From the NCBI RefSeq assembly GCF_002863225.1, contig NZ_PKEK01000052.1, positions 62,001 through 126,000 on the forward strand: a stretch of 64,000 nt of DNA. The letters are read 5' to 3'. The stretch is from Mycobacterium sp. Its GTDB lineage: Bacteria > Actinomycetota > Actinomycetes > Mycobacteriales > Mycobacteriaceae. The position numbers and the translations under genes were made by a program. Positions 29,151 to 37,571 of this stretch are shown here, piece after piece. Each line of letters starts with the position of its first letter. The stretch's first letter is position 1. The notes beneath the pieces are model-generated. The model was not told the DNA's origin and made no database searches. It saw nothing but the letters and a program-made list of their open reading frames with translations.

Positions 29151-31043
29151 ATGCCCGTGCCCAACCCGTTCGTCGACGCCAAGACGGGGCGGATCAAGTT
29201 CCCCGACAACGGCAGCCTGGTCCGCCATGTCGAGCGCTGGTCCAAGATGCGTGGGGATCGGCTTGCCTACCGCTACCTGGACTTCTCGACCGAACGCGAC
29301 GGCGTCTACCACGACCTGTCCTGGGCCCGGTTCAGCGCGCGCAACCGCGCTGTCGGTGCCCGCCTGCAGCAGGTCACCAAGCCGGGTGACCGGGTCGCGA
29401 TTCTCGCGCCGCAGGGCCTGGACTACATGGTGGCGTTCTACGGCGCGCTGTACGCCGACGTCATTGCCGTCCCGTTGTTCGACCCCGCAGAGCCAGGGCA
29501 CACCGGCCGGTTGCATTCGGTGCTGGGCGACTGCGCACCGTCGGCCATCCTGACCACCTCGGATTCCGCGGACGGCGTTCGCCAGTTCTTCCGCCAGCAC
29601 CGTCCGGCGGGGGAGCGGCCCCGCGTGATCGCTGTCGACGCCATTCCCGATGAGGTTGCCGAGACCTGGCAGCCGGTGTCGGCGGACCCGGATTCCGTCG
29701 CCTATCTGCAGTACACCTCCGGGTCCACCCGCGCGCCGGCGGGAGTGAAGATCACCCACCGGGCGGTCGCCACCAATCTGGCGCAGCTCATCACCGCGCT
29801 GCAGGTCGAGGAGGGTCAGCGCGGCGTCATGTGGCTGCCGTTGTTCCACGACATGGGCCTGGTCACCGCCATGGTCCCGTCGGTGGTCGGGCACTGCATC
29901 ACGATCATGAGCCCGACGGCGTTCGTACGACGGCCGCTGCGCTGGATCAAGGAACTCGCAGTCCAACCCGACGACGACGGCCCGACGTTCTCAGCGGCCC
30001 CGAACTTCGCCTTCGAGCACGCCGCCCTGCGCGGCCTACCGAAGGACGGCGACCCCGAACTCGACCTCAGCAACGTGTTCGCGCTGCTCAACGGTAGTGA
30101 GCCGGTGTCCACCGCCTCGATGCGCAAGTTCAACGAGGCGTTCGCCCCGTACGGCCTGCCGGCTACGGCCATCAAGCCGTCCTACGGCATGGCGGAGGCG
30201 ACGTTGTTCGTCTCGACCACCGACATGAAGCAGGAGGCCACCACGATTTACGTGGACCGCGAGGAGCTGGCCCGCGACCGCTTCCGCCTGGTCGCCGCGG
30301 ATGCGCCCTCGGCGGTGGCACAGGTGTCCAGCGGCGTGGTCGCGATCGACCAGTGGGCCGCCATCGTCGATTCCGAGACCGCCACCGAGCAGCCCGACGG
30401 TCACATCGGCGAGATCTGGCTGCACGGTAACAACATCGGGGCCGGCTACTGGGGCAACGAGCGCGACAGTGCGCAGACCTTCAACAACATCCTGCAGACG
30501 CGGGCCACCCCGTCGCACGCCGAGCGGGTGGCCGATGACGGCCCGTGGATGCGCACCGGCGACTACGGCACCTACTTCGAGGGCGAGCTCTACGTCACCG
30601 GCCGGGTCAAGGACATGGTGATCATCGACGGCCGCAACCACTATCCGCAGGATTTGGAGTACACCGCGCAGGAGACCAGCCCGGCGCTGCGCGCCGGCTA
30701 CGTGGCGGCCTTCTCGGTGCCGGCCAACCAGCTGCCGGCCCAGGTGACCGGTCCCGACCGCGACGCGGACGACACATCCGAACAACTGGTGATCGTCGGC
30801 GAACGAACGCCGGGCGCGCACAAGACCGACATCAGTTCGGTGATCGAGGGCATTCGCGCCGCGATCGCGGTCCGCCACGGCGTCACCGCCCGCGACGTGC
30901 TGCTGGTGCCCGCCGGCTCGATTCCCCGGACGTCCAGCGGCAAGGTCGGCCACGCCGCCTGCCGGGCGGCCTACATCGATGGCAGCCTGCGCGGTGGGCA
31001 CGTCCAGAACGCGTTCCCGGATGCGGAGGCGGCCGGGAAGTAG
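29151..31043 (+). CDS. FadD32-like long-chain fatty acyl-AMP ligase (FAAL)
   Basis: The 630-aa product aligns with FadD32 over nearly its full length: SLVRHVERWSKMRGDRLAYRYLDFSTERDG near the start, the ATP-binding YLQYTSGSTRAPAGVKITH (residues 184-202), the FHDMGLVTAMVPSVVGHC segment and the C-terminal VIIDGRNHYPQDLEYTAQE hinge. FAALs make acyl-adenylates for polyketide synthases. FadD32 normally sits beside pks13 and accD4 for mycolic acid synthesis. None of those is next to this copy, so it is probably a paralogue with another partner. ATG 29151 follows AGAGGAG. It appears intact. Confidence 0.88.
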   Translation: MPVPNPFVDAKTGRIKFPDNGSLVRHVERWSKMRGDRLAYRYLDFSTERDGVYHDLSWARFSARNRAVGARLQQVTKPGDRVAILAPQGLDYMVAFYGALYADVIAVPLFDPAEPGHTGRLHSVLGDCAPSAILTTSDSADGVRQFFRQHRPAGERPRVIAVDAIPDEVAETWQPVSADPDSVAYLQYTSGSTRAPAGVKITHRAVATNLAQLITALQVEEGQRGVMWLPLFHDMGLVTAMVPSVVGHCITIMSPTAFVRRPLRWIKELAVQPDDDGPTFSAAPNFAFEHAALRGLPKDGDPELDLSNVFALLNGSEPVSTASMRKFNEAFAPYGLPATAIKPSYGMAEATLFVSTTDMKQEATTIYVDREELARDRFRLVAADAPSAVAQVSSGVVAIDQWAAIVDSETATEQPDGHIGEIWLHGNNIGAGYWGNERDSAQTFNNILQTRATPSHAERVADDGPWMRTGDYGTYFEGELYVTGRVKDMVIIDGRNHYPQDLEYTAQETSPALRAGYVAAFSVPANQLPAQVTGPDRDADDTSEQLVIVGERTPGAHKTDISSVIEGIRAAIAVRHGVTARDVLLVPAGSIPRTSSGKVGHAACRAAYIDGSLRGGHVQNAFPDAEAAGK

Positions 31044-31231
31044 TGAGCCGAGTCGTGGACGCGTAGTCGCAAATCTCAGCGAGGTGGTGAACGGGTCAGC
31101 CGATGACGGCTCCGGGTCGATCGCCTCGGCGGCGCACGTCACTGGACATGGTGGGGATCTGGCGATGGCCAGCGCGTAGTCCGACGACCAGCTTGCAGCA
31201 GCTCAGTCGCTTGTCGATCATCTGCCGCTGC

Positions 31232-31990
31232 TCAGCCAGCGGTCACGGGGACGGATGTGACGGGGTCTATTTCGTAGGGTCGGTGAGCGGCGTCCAGCCA
31301 TGCGTTGCGTTTCTTGCCGCTGCGCTCCAGCAGGTCGTCCTGAGAGCACCAGATGACGATGTCGAGCAGGCGGAGATCCGGGGCCACGTCGATGTCTTCC
31401 ACGGAGGCGCGCACGATCTCGCGCAGTTCGATCATCTGGCCACGATGCTCGTCCAAAAACCCTGCCATACCGTCGATTACGCGTGCTATCCGGTTCCATC
31501 GAGGTTCCTTGCCCTCGGAGAAGCCTTCGCGCTTGAAGCCAAACGCCATAGCGACATAGCCGTCTAGAATCGGGACCGCACGCGGACGATAAAGGGATGA
31601 CACCTTCGTCGACTTCGGCGCCCACACTCCCGTGTATCCGAACGTACACAAATTGTGTACCGCCTCACGTTCGGCCGCGTTGAAGTCCGCAAGGTCCTTG
31701 TCTGCCGGCACCGCTGAGATCCGCTGAGCGAACGAGGTTCGCCGCTCAAGGGAGAATCCGCCCAAGTCACCGACAGATAGTTGGCCCGCAAGTGCGTCTG
31801 CCCATAGAAGTGACCACGGGGCGACGGTGTCGAAGTGACCGGCGGCTCTAGCTGCCGCGCCGGCTAGATCGTAGGTCCGCCAGCCGCTGGTCGGCGAACA
31901 ACAGAAAGAGACGACCCGCCTTGCGGCGTGCTCCAGCGGGATGGACGGGATGCCACCCGGGAATTCATGCGCGATGTCAAAGTCGCTCAT
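31232..31990 (-). CDS. DUF6308-like hypothetical protein of the tRNA-Leu island
   Basis: The 252-aa protein has no signal peptide or membrane segment. It contains GWRTYDLAGAAARAAGHFDTVAPWSLLWADALAGQ near residues 36-70, AVHNLCTFGYTGVWAPKSTKVSSLYRPRAVPILDGYVAMAFG near 112-153 and a charged C-terminus (LRLLDIVIWCSQDD). The pattern SSLYRPRAVPILD recalls the DUF6308 family. Function is unknown. Its GC content is lower than flanking genes. It lies 253 bases downstream of the TrlF-like gene on the same strand, so the two could form one island unit. Confidence 0.65.
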   Translation of the reverse strand: MSDFDIAHEFPGGIPSIPLEHAARRVVSFCCSPTSGWRTYDLAGAAARAAGHFDTVAPWSLLWADALAGQLSVGDLGGFSLERRTSFAQRISAVPADKDLADFNAAEREAVHNLCTFGYTGVWAPKSTKVSSLYRPRAVPILDGYVAMAFGFKREGFSEGKEPRWNRIARVIDGMAGFLDEHRGQMIELREIVRASVEDIDVAPDLRLLDIVIWCSQDDLLERSGKKRNAWLDAAHRPYEIDPVTSVPVTAG

Positions 31991-32243
31991 CGCCTCACCG
32001 TAGATCAGGGATGTGCGTCGGCCGCGCCGAGCGTAGCAGCTTGTACCTGCTCAAGGTTCAAAGCGTACCGACAGCTGCAGACGGCCTTTGAGTGGCGGCC
32101 AACAGACCCGACATCATTGGACCCGCGCCTAAGGCGGGTCACCGCTACACGCCCCATCTCGCCGGTAGCGGCATGCTTTTTCAGTGAGGCAGTTGGTGTG
32201 CGGCCCGGATCCATTCACGCGCTGCCCATTGGGCGCCGTGAGG

Positions 32244-35003
32244 TCATGACCTGTACGTGGCGTCGATCAGACGCCGGTATCGCATCTTGATGGCATCTTC
32301 CCCACCTTCGAGGATCTCGCAGACGTTCTTCTTTACGTCGTTCTTCTGAAGAGTCCCTTCGGCTTCCGTACCTGGGAGGACGTCACCGTGTTGAAGCACA
32401 AGGATGTTCTCGGCAGCCGACGTGACGACGATGTTGGCGTTGTGGGTGGAGACGATTATTTGTCGCCGAGTCTTGATGTTCTTCAAAGTTTCTACAGCGA
32501 GCCGCCTGATGAGCTTGTTCTCAAGATCGTCCTCTGGCTGATCGAGCAGGAGCGGATCGGTCCCCATCTGAAGAATGACGGTGAGGAGAGCCGCAGTCTT
32601 CTGCCCTGGAGAACCTTGGTCGACAGGCGTCAGGTTGCCTCCTTCGACCGGTCGATATAAAACGGAGACAAGATCCTCTGGGAACCAGAGCATGATGTTG
32701 GTGGATAGATCAAATGTGTCCGCATTAGATAGGCGGCTGTAAAATCTGCCATCAACCTTGAGTGATCGCCCGATCTCGGATTCGGCGCCCTTTTGGACTA
32801 ACTCAACAAGGGCCTCCTTGAAACTCTGTACGTCTCTCGGAAAGTTTGGATTCTTCGGCTGACCACGGAGTAGGGACGCAGCGATGCCGTCCTTGCCGAA
32901 TGCCGAACCGAACGAATCCGGACAGTTCAGGAGCACACGCAGTTGATCTCCGACGTTGGTGACGTCGCCTTGTTGATAGATATCGACTCGAGTTAGCGTG
33001 CCAGCACTGCCCAGTTCTTGTGCGTAATTCCGCCGCCTAGTGAAGATGTCGGCCCGCTTCGAAAGGAGGCGCGCCAGAATTTGATCGATCTTGGTCTGCT
33101 GCTCCTTTTGTCGTTGCTCGTAGTTCGCCAGATCGCGTAGTTCGGCTTGGAGCTGGACTTCTAGCTGTCGATCCTGCTGAGTTTGCTCAGGAGACATATT
33201 AGGTACGTTGCCTTGCTCAGCCAGCCAGGCATTCAGCTGCTCTACACGTTCCTTCCATACATCACCAGTCGCCCGCGTCTCCCAAGAGGCACGCGCGTCC
33301 CGCAGGCCAGCGCTAGCCTGCTCAACGAGATCTGCTGCTGCAATGAAAGACGCAGCTCTGTCGGTATATTCGTCTACCTGCAGCGCATCGGACTGAAGAT
33401 TGCGAAGCGTGCTTGCACAGGTGGCCAGGCTTTGTTCGATGCTCTGGGCCTGTTGTTCGGCACTGTTGGCATCACTAATGCGTGTTTCCGTTGACGTCAG
33501 CTCTTGATACTGCTCCGTTGCCCGAAGCGCGGAGAAGTGTCGCAACCGACCTTGGACTTCTTCCAATCTGCCGCGTATTCGGTCAGCTTTATCTGTCTCC
33601 GCAAGGAGTTGACGCAGCTTGTTTCGCTCGCCTTTGAACTCGAGCCTCAGTAGTTCGTACTCTTCGTCCCACTCAGGCTTCCGGATTGCTTGCATGTCGT
33701 CCAAGATCGCGAGAAAGCTCTGCGGGGACGTGGCGAGCTCGTATACCTGTTTTTGGCTGAACACACGGATCGGTGCGCGGTCGACAGGCAACCCAGATTG
33801 CTTCTCCCAGTCGGGGCCATCTCGATGCTCTAGCACTGGTTTGTCTGGCTCCGCACCAGACCACGTAATCCTTAGCTGTCTACTGTCTTTCGTGTATTCC
33901 ACAACGATGCGGGTCTGGCTATCCCACCAACGCTCGCTGGGCTCCGCGGCCGGTTGAAACCGTCCCAGATCCTTCGCCACAGAACCTGTCAGCTCGTGGC
34001 TGCGTCCGAGCGCCAACCGGAGCAGTTCGATGACCGTCGATTTACCGACTCCGCGCCCGCCAATGAGGCAGTTCATCCATGGGCTAAATCGATAGACTTC
34101 TGTCGTGCTACTACGCGAGACCGTTATCCGACTGATGTACCCGTGTTCTACGCTGTTCGGGTCGCTATAGCCGCGCCTGCACCGCCGCACGGATTCAGCG
34201 GGATCGGTTAAAGCCAGCCGAACCCCTTCAAGGTCAAGCGTTTCTGCCTTTACAAGCGTCACATGGGTGCCCGGGGCTTTCGCCTCCTGTTCCGCAGGGC
34301 ACCCGTCGGTGGTCAAGTGGTGTGCGTCGGACCCAAGGACTGACACCCATCCGAGTCGATCTGCGGTACTGACCTCCGCGTCGTCAACCACCTCGACTGC
34401 AGCAATGGAACCCGAACTAGCCAGGATTTTGCACTCCCGGCGATCCATGCCAAAGACGCCGCGGGCTTTGTCGGCATGGGCTGGAATACAGATGCCGCGA
34501 TTGCCTTGAATGATCGCGGCCACATCGCTGACGGTCTTGTTGGCGGTTTCGTCACTGTGTCCGCGAGTGCCTTTGTACTCGCAGAGCACCAACACTTGAT
34601 TGACGACTTCAGCTTCACGCGCAGGGTCGAAGATTCCTAGGATGTGAGTGCCCCCGCTTGCCGTTATCTCGACGCCCGGGAAGATCACGAAGTCAGGAAG
34701 CTCGGAGTTATCTCGACGCAACTCTTCTAACGCCCTGCGGGCTTGATCGATGCCTTCATGGGAGTTGTGGTCCGTGATGGCGATGCCGTCGACCCCCGCA
34801 TCGATGTATGCCTGGACCCATTCTTTGAATGAGGGCCTGGGTGCATCACTGGCCTTGCCATCGATGCCTCCGTAGTCGAAGGACGCAGGTGAGTGGGCAT
34901 GGATGTCGAGGCTCCACCATCGCGCGCCAGAATGCTGCGGGTCTGGGGCGGACGCAGGTGTAGGAGTGTCAGGCGGGCGCTCGGTTTCAGAGCAAGTCGT
35001 CAC
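32244..35003 (-). CDS. PHP phosphoesterase-SMC-like ATPase fusion (TrlF-like)
   Basis: The 919-aa protein joins an N-terminal PHP domain to an SMC/Rad50-like ATPase. PHP metal ligands are all present: H35 and H37 (IHAHS), D78-H79 (TDHN), E112 (VEIT), H120 (GTHILGIF), H176 (PAHAD), and D226 and H228 (GSDAHH). The ATPase has Walker A GGRGVGKST (315-323), a central coiled-coil-rich region (about 430-700), and near 810-880 a GSPGQKTAALL signature-like stretch, Walker B LLLDQPEDDLEN and an H-loop VSTHNANIVV. Proteins of this layout (TrlF family) are spread sporadically and are often close to mobile or defence genes. The gene is notably lower in GC than its neighbours, starts with GTG 35003 and lies next to tRNA-Leu. 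Phage defence or nucleic-acid processing is inferred. Confidence 0.85.
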   Translation of the reverse strand: MTTCSETERPPDTPTPASAPDPQHSGARWWSLDIHAHSPASFDYGGIDGKASDAPRPSFKEWVQAYIDAGVDGIAITDHNSHEGIDQARRALEELRRDNSELPDFVIFPGVEITASGGTHILGIFDPAREAEVVNQVLVLCEYKGTRGHSDETANKTVSDVAAIIQGNRGICIPAHADKARGVFGMDRRECKILASSGSIAAVEVVDDAEVSTADRLGWVSVLGSDAHHLTTDGCPAEQEAKAPGTHVTLVKAETLDLEGVRLALTDPAESVRRCRRGYSDPNSVEHGYISRITVSRSSTTEVYRFSPWMNCLIGGRGVGKSTVIELLRLALGRSHELTGSVAKDLGRFQPAAEPSERWWDSQTRIVVEYTKDSRQLRITWSGAEPDKPVLEHRDGPDWEKQSGLPVDRAPIRVFSQKQVYELATSPQSFLAILDDMQAIRKPEWDEEYELLRLEFKGERNKLRQLLAETDKADRIRGRLEEVQGRLRHFSALRATEQYQELTSTETRISDANSAEQQAQSIEQSLATCASTLRNLQSDALQVDEYTDRAASFIAAADLVEQASAGLRDARASWETRATGDVWKERVEQLNAWLAEQGNVPNMSPEQTQQDRQLEVQLQAELRDLANYEQRQKEQQTKIDQILARLLSKRADIFTRRRNYAQELGSAGTLTRVDIYQQGDVTNVGDQLRVLLNCPDSFGSAFGKDGIAASLLRGQPKNPNFPRDVQSFKEALVELVQKGAESEIGRSLKVDGRFYSRLSNADTFDLSTNIMLWFPEDLVSVLYRPVEGGNLTPVDQGSPGQKTAALLTVILQMGTDPLLLDQPEDDLENKLIRRLAVETLKNIKTRRQIIVSTHNANIVVTSAAENILVLQHGDVLPGTEAEGTLQKNDVKKNVCEILEGGEDAIKMRYRRLIDATYRS

Positions 35004-35033
35004 GCGGTGATGTTTGCACAGAGACCCGACGTG

Positions 35034-35062
35034 GAGTCACCCAATGAAAGCGACTCACCCAA
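35034..35062. promoter_or_regulatory. Tandem 11-bp direct repeats upstream of the TrlF-like gene
   Basis: GAGTCACCCAA (35034-35044) and GACTCACCCAA (35052-35062) differ at one base, spaced 18 bases start to start, about 31-59 bases upstream of the GTG start. A TTGACA hexamer on the minus strand lies further upstream (35096-35091), without a clear -10. The repeats fit a regulator half-site pair. Confidence 0.4.
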
Positions 35063-35112
35063 CCAGATCCCGGATCACCGATCCGACATCTGTCAATCGA
35101 ACCGCGTCCGCA

Positions 35113-35153
35113 AAAGACGAAGGCCACGGCCTCTAGTGAGGTCGTAGCCTTTG
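35113..35153 (-). terminator. Hairpin after tRNA-Leu
   Basis: On the minus strand the sequence folds AAGGCTACGACCTC-loop-GAGGCCGTGGCCTT with about 14 mostly paired positions. A TCGTCTTTTG tail follows. It lies about 30 bases beyond the tRNA 3' end and is a likely factor-independent terminator for the tRNA. It also marks the junction with the island. Confidence 0.6.
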
Positions 35154-35181
35154 CGCCTGGAGTTCGTGGAACTCACAAATG

Positions 35182-35264
35182 TGGGCGAAGGGGGACTTGA
35201 ACCCCCACGTCCCGAAGGACACTGGCACCTGAAGCCAGCGCGTCTGCCATTCCGCCACTCGCCC
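35182..35264 (-). tRNA. tRNA-Leu(CAG)
   Basis: The minus strand reads GGGCGAGTGGCGGAATGGC as the acceptor and D arm, with CTTCAGG in the anticodon loop giving anticodon CAG. A variable arm (GTGTCCTTCGGGAC) follows, the class II hallmark of tRNA-Leu, then the TPsiC arm GGGGGTTCAAGTCCCCC. The acceptor stem pairs with CTTCGCCC and the 3' CCA is not encoded (discriminator A then C). It is located between fhaA and the low-GC island, as with leuT near fhaA in M. tuberculosis. tRNA genes are common insertion sites. Confidence 0.95.
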
Positions 35265-35465
35265 TAAACAACCGGTGGAGCCTATCACTCAACTAGCGGG
35301 CACCCCCAAATCGGCTGGCGCCGGTATTGACCTGGCGCAACGGGATTCTCAGAGTTCTGGAGGTGCCGCTGTGCTGGGCCTGCCGGATAGCATGCTGGTA
35401 CAACACGCGTCACGCGACACGCCGTACCAGGTCCGCGTGGGGCACCGACCGCAAGGACGACAGAC

Positions 35466-36986
35466 ATGGGCAGCCAAAGGGGGCTCGTTCAACGCATTGA
35501 GCGCAAACTCGAGTCCTCTGTCGGCGATGCGGTTGCCCGCGTGTTCGGCGGTTCCATCGTCTCGCAAGAAATCGAGGCGATGCTGCGCCGAGAGGCCGGC
35601 GAGGGAACGCGTCCCGTCGCAGGCAATCGCCTTTTGGCTCCCAACGAATACATCATTACCCTCGGTATGCACGACTACCAGAAAGTGGGCGCCGACCCGG
35701 ACCTCACGTCGGACGCTTTCGCCAGGCATTTGGCGGGATACATCGGCGAACAGGGGTGGCAAACATATGGTGACGTGGTTGTCCGGTTCGAGCACTCGGC
35801 GAATCTGCACACCGGACAGTTCCGCACCCGCGGCGCTGTCAACCCCGATGCCGAGCCCCGGCTAAGCGCTGGCGAGCTCGCCCCGCCACAATCAGACCAT
35901 GCGTTCCACCCAGAACCAGGAGTACCAGCGATGACCGAGAATTCGAGCTACGGCGGTGGCCAGGGACCGGGTCGGCCCGGTGACGACTACTACGACGACC
36001 CGTATGCGCGTCCGCAGGACGACCCGCATGCGGCGCCGGAACCGCGCGGTGGCTACGACCAGCGCGGCGGCTACCCCGAGCAAGGCGGCTACGGCGCACC
36101 CGAACAGCGCGGCGGCTACCCCGAACAGGGTGGTTACGACCAGCGCGGCGGGTACCCGGACCAGGCCGGCTACGGCGCACCCGAGCAACGCGGCGGCTAC
36201 CCGGAACAGGGCGGCTACGACCAGCGCGGCTACGGCGCACCCGAGCAGCGCGGCGGCTATCCCGAGCAGGGCGGCTACGGCCAGCGCGGCGGCTACCCCG
36301 AGCAAGGCGGCTACGGCGGTGGGCAGCGTCCGGATGCGGGCTACGGCCAGGGTGGCTACGGCCAGCCACCGGCCGCCGGCGGCCAGGGTTACGACGGGTA
36401 CGCCGACTACGGTCGGGGCCCGGCTCGCCAGGACGACAGCGGCTACGGCGCACCCGAGCAGCGCGGCGGCTACCCCGAACACGACCAGGGCTACGGCGGA
36501 GGCGGCGGCTACGGCCGGCCGGAGTACGGACAGCAGCCCGAATACGGTCGCCAGGGCCAGGACTACGGGCAGCAGCCGTACGCGGCGCCCAGCGGCGGCT
36601 ACGACCAGGGCGGCTACGACCAGGGTTACGGTCAGCCGGCGGAATCCGCCGGCTACGGACAGGGTGGGTACGGCCAGGGCGGCGGCTACTCGGCCGCCGG
36701 TTCAGCGGTCACCCTGCAGCTCGATGACGGCAGCGGGCGCACCTATCAGCTGCGTGAGGGCGCCAACGTCATCGGTCGCGGTCAGGACGCTCAGTTCCGG
36801 CTGCCCGACACCGGTGTGTCGCGCCGGCACCTGGAGATTCGGTGGGACGGACACGTCGCGCTGCTGTCGGACCTCAACTCCACGAACGGCACCACCGTCA
36901 ACAACGCGCCCGTCCAGGAATGGCAGTTGGCCGACGGCGATGTGATCCGGTTGGGCCACTCGGAGATCGTCGTCCACATCCATTGA
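35466..36986 (+). CDS. fhaA: FHA-domain protein FhaA
   Basis: The 506-aa protein has an N-terminal DUF3662 domain (residues 1-120, starting GSQRGLVQRIERKLESSVGDAV). A long low-complexity tract of GYPEQGGY/GAPEQRGGYP repeats spans about residues 175-415. A C-terminal FHA domain (about 418-506) includes NVIGRGQDAQFRLPD, GVSRRHLEIRWDG and LSDLNSTNGTTVNN, the phosphothreonine-binding loops. In M. tuberculosis FhaA (527 aa) binds phosphorylated MviN/CwlM and links the PknB kinase to peptidoglycan synthesis. It begins the cell-division block downstream of tRNA-Leu and is followed by fhaB after 117 bases. Confidence 0.95.
   Translation: MGSQRGLVQRIERKLESSVGDAVARVFGGSIVSQEIEAMLRREAGEGTRPVAGNRLLAPNEYIITLGMHDYQKVGADPDLTSDAFARHLAGYIGEQGWQTYGDVVVRFEHSANLHTGQFRTRGAVNPDAEPRLSAGELAPPQSDHAFHPEPGVPAMTENSSYGGGQGPGRPGDDYYDDPYARPQDDPHAAPEPRGGYDQRGGYPEQGGYGAPEQRGGYPEQGGYDQRGGYPDQAGYGAPEQRGGYPEQGGYDQRGYGAPEQRGGYPEQGGYGQRGGYPEQGGYGGGQRPDAGYGQGGYGQPPAAGGQGYDGYADYGRGPARQDDSGYGAPEQRGGYPEHDQGYGGGGGYGRPEYGQQPEYGRQGQDYGQQPYAAPSGGYDQGGYDQGYGQPAESAGYGQGGYGQGGGYSAAGSAVTLQLDDGSGRTYQLREGANVIGRGQDAQFRLPDTGVSRRHLEIRWDGHVALLSDLNSTNGTTVNNAPVQEWQLADGDVIRLGHSEIVVHIH
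36040..36500. repeat. Coding GYPEQGGY repeat tract in fhaA
   Basis: The DNA carries multiple near-identical 24-48 bp units with the core CGCGGCGGCTACCC(C/G)GA(A/G)CA, in-frame with the protein repeat. Copies are close to tandem at 36055-36320, with a further one near 36452. Such tracts are prone to length change by slippage, which keeps frame because units are multiples of three. Confidence 0.75.
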
Positions 36987-37103
36987 GCTCGTCGGTCGCC
37001 CCGCCATGCAGCTTGACCGCGCGCCGACCTCCGTCCAAGTATCGTGACGTTGCTATATCCGGGCACGTGAGGACCGCGGCAACCAGGACGGAGGAGGCGC
37101 CAG

Positions 37104-37571
37104 ATGCAGGGACTCGTGCTGCAACTGACGCGGGCCGGCTTCCTGATGTTGCTGTGGTTGTTCATCTGGTCGGTGTTGCGCATCCTGCGTACCGACATCT
37201 ACGCCCCCACCGGCGCGGTGATGGTGCGTCGCGGACTGACATTGCGCGGCACCCTGTTGCCGGCACGGCAACGGGGAGGAGCCGCGCGCTATCTGGTTGT
37301 CACCGAAGGGGCCTTGTCGGGTGCGCGCATCACCTTGAGCGGCCAGCCGGTACTGATCGGCCGGGCCGATGACTCTACGTTGGTACTCAACGACGACTAC
37401 GCCTCTACGCGGCACGCGCGACTTTCCCAGCGCGGCACGGAATGGTACGTCGAGGATCTAGGATCGACCAACGGTACATACCTTGACAGGGCGAAAGTGA
37501 CGACGGCGGTACGGGTTCCCATTGGCACGCCGGTGAGTGTCGGCAAGACGGTGATTGAGTTGCGTCCGTGA
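37104..37571 (+). CDS. fhaB: FHA-domain membrane protein FhaB
   Basis: The 155-aa protein has an N-terminal transmembrane helix (residues 3-25, LVLQLTRAGFLMLLWLFIW) and a C-terminal FHA domain (GQPVLIGRADDSTLVLNDDYASTRHARLS, then VEDLGSTNGTYLDRAKV). The M. tuberculosis protein (also called FipA) is phosphorylated by PknA and PknB and ties kinase signalling to FtsZ and FtsQ at the septum. An AGGAGG site precedes the start. Its TGA overlaps the pstP GTG by 4 bases, so it begins the coupled pstP-rodA-pbpA-pknA-pknB run. Confidence 0.95.
   Translation: MQGLVLQLTRAGFLMLLWLFIWSVLRILRTDIYAPTGAVMVRRGLTLRGTLLPARQRGGAARYLVVTEGALSGARITLSGQPVLIGRADDSTLVLNDDYASTRHARLSQRGTEWYVEDLGSTNGTYLDRAKVTTAVRVPIGTPVSVGKTVIELRP

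Noticed and set aside
31044..35264. Prophage or integrative element with attL/attR at tRNA-Leu
   Set aside because: I found no integrase, no phage genes and no duplicate of the tRNA 3' end at the far side, so only an accessory island is claimed.
35839..36482. Antisense frames over fhaA with Arg-rich or hydrophobic translations
   Set aside because: They arise from the repeated GYPEQ codons read on the other strand.
36040..36500. CRISPR-like array in fhaA
   Set aside because: Units are in-frame coding repeats, abut each other without unique spacers, and no cas genes exist nearby.
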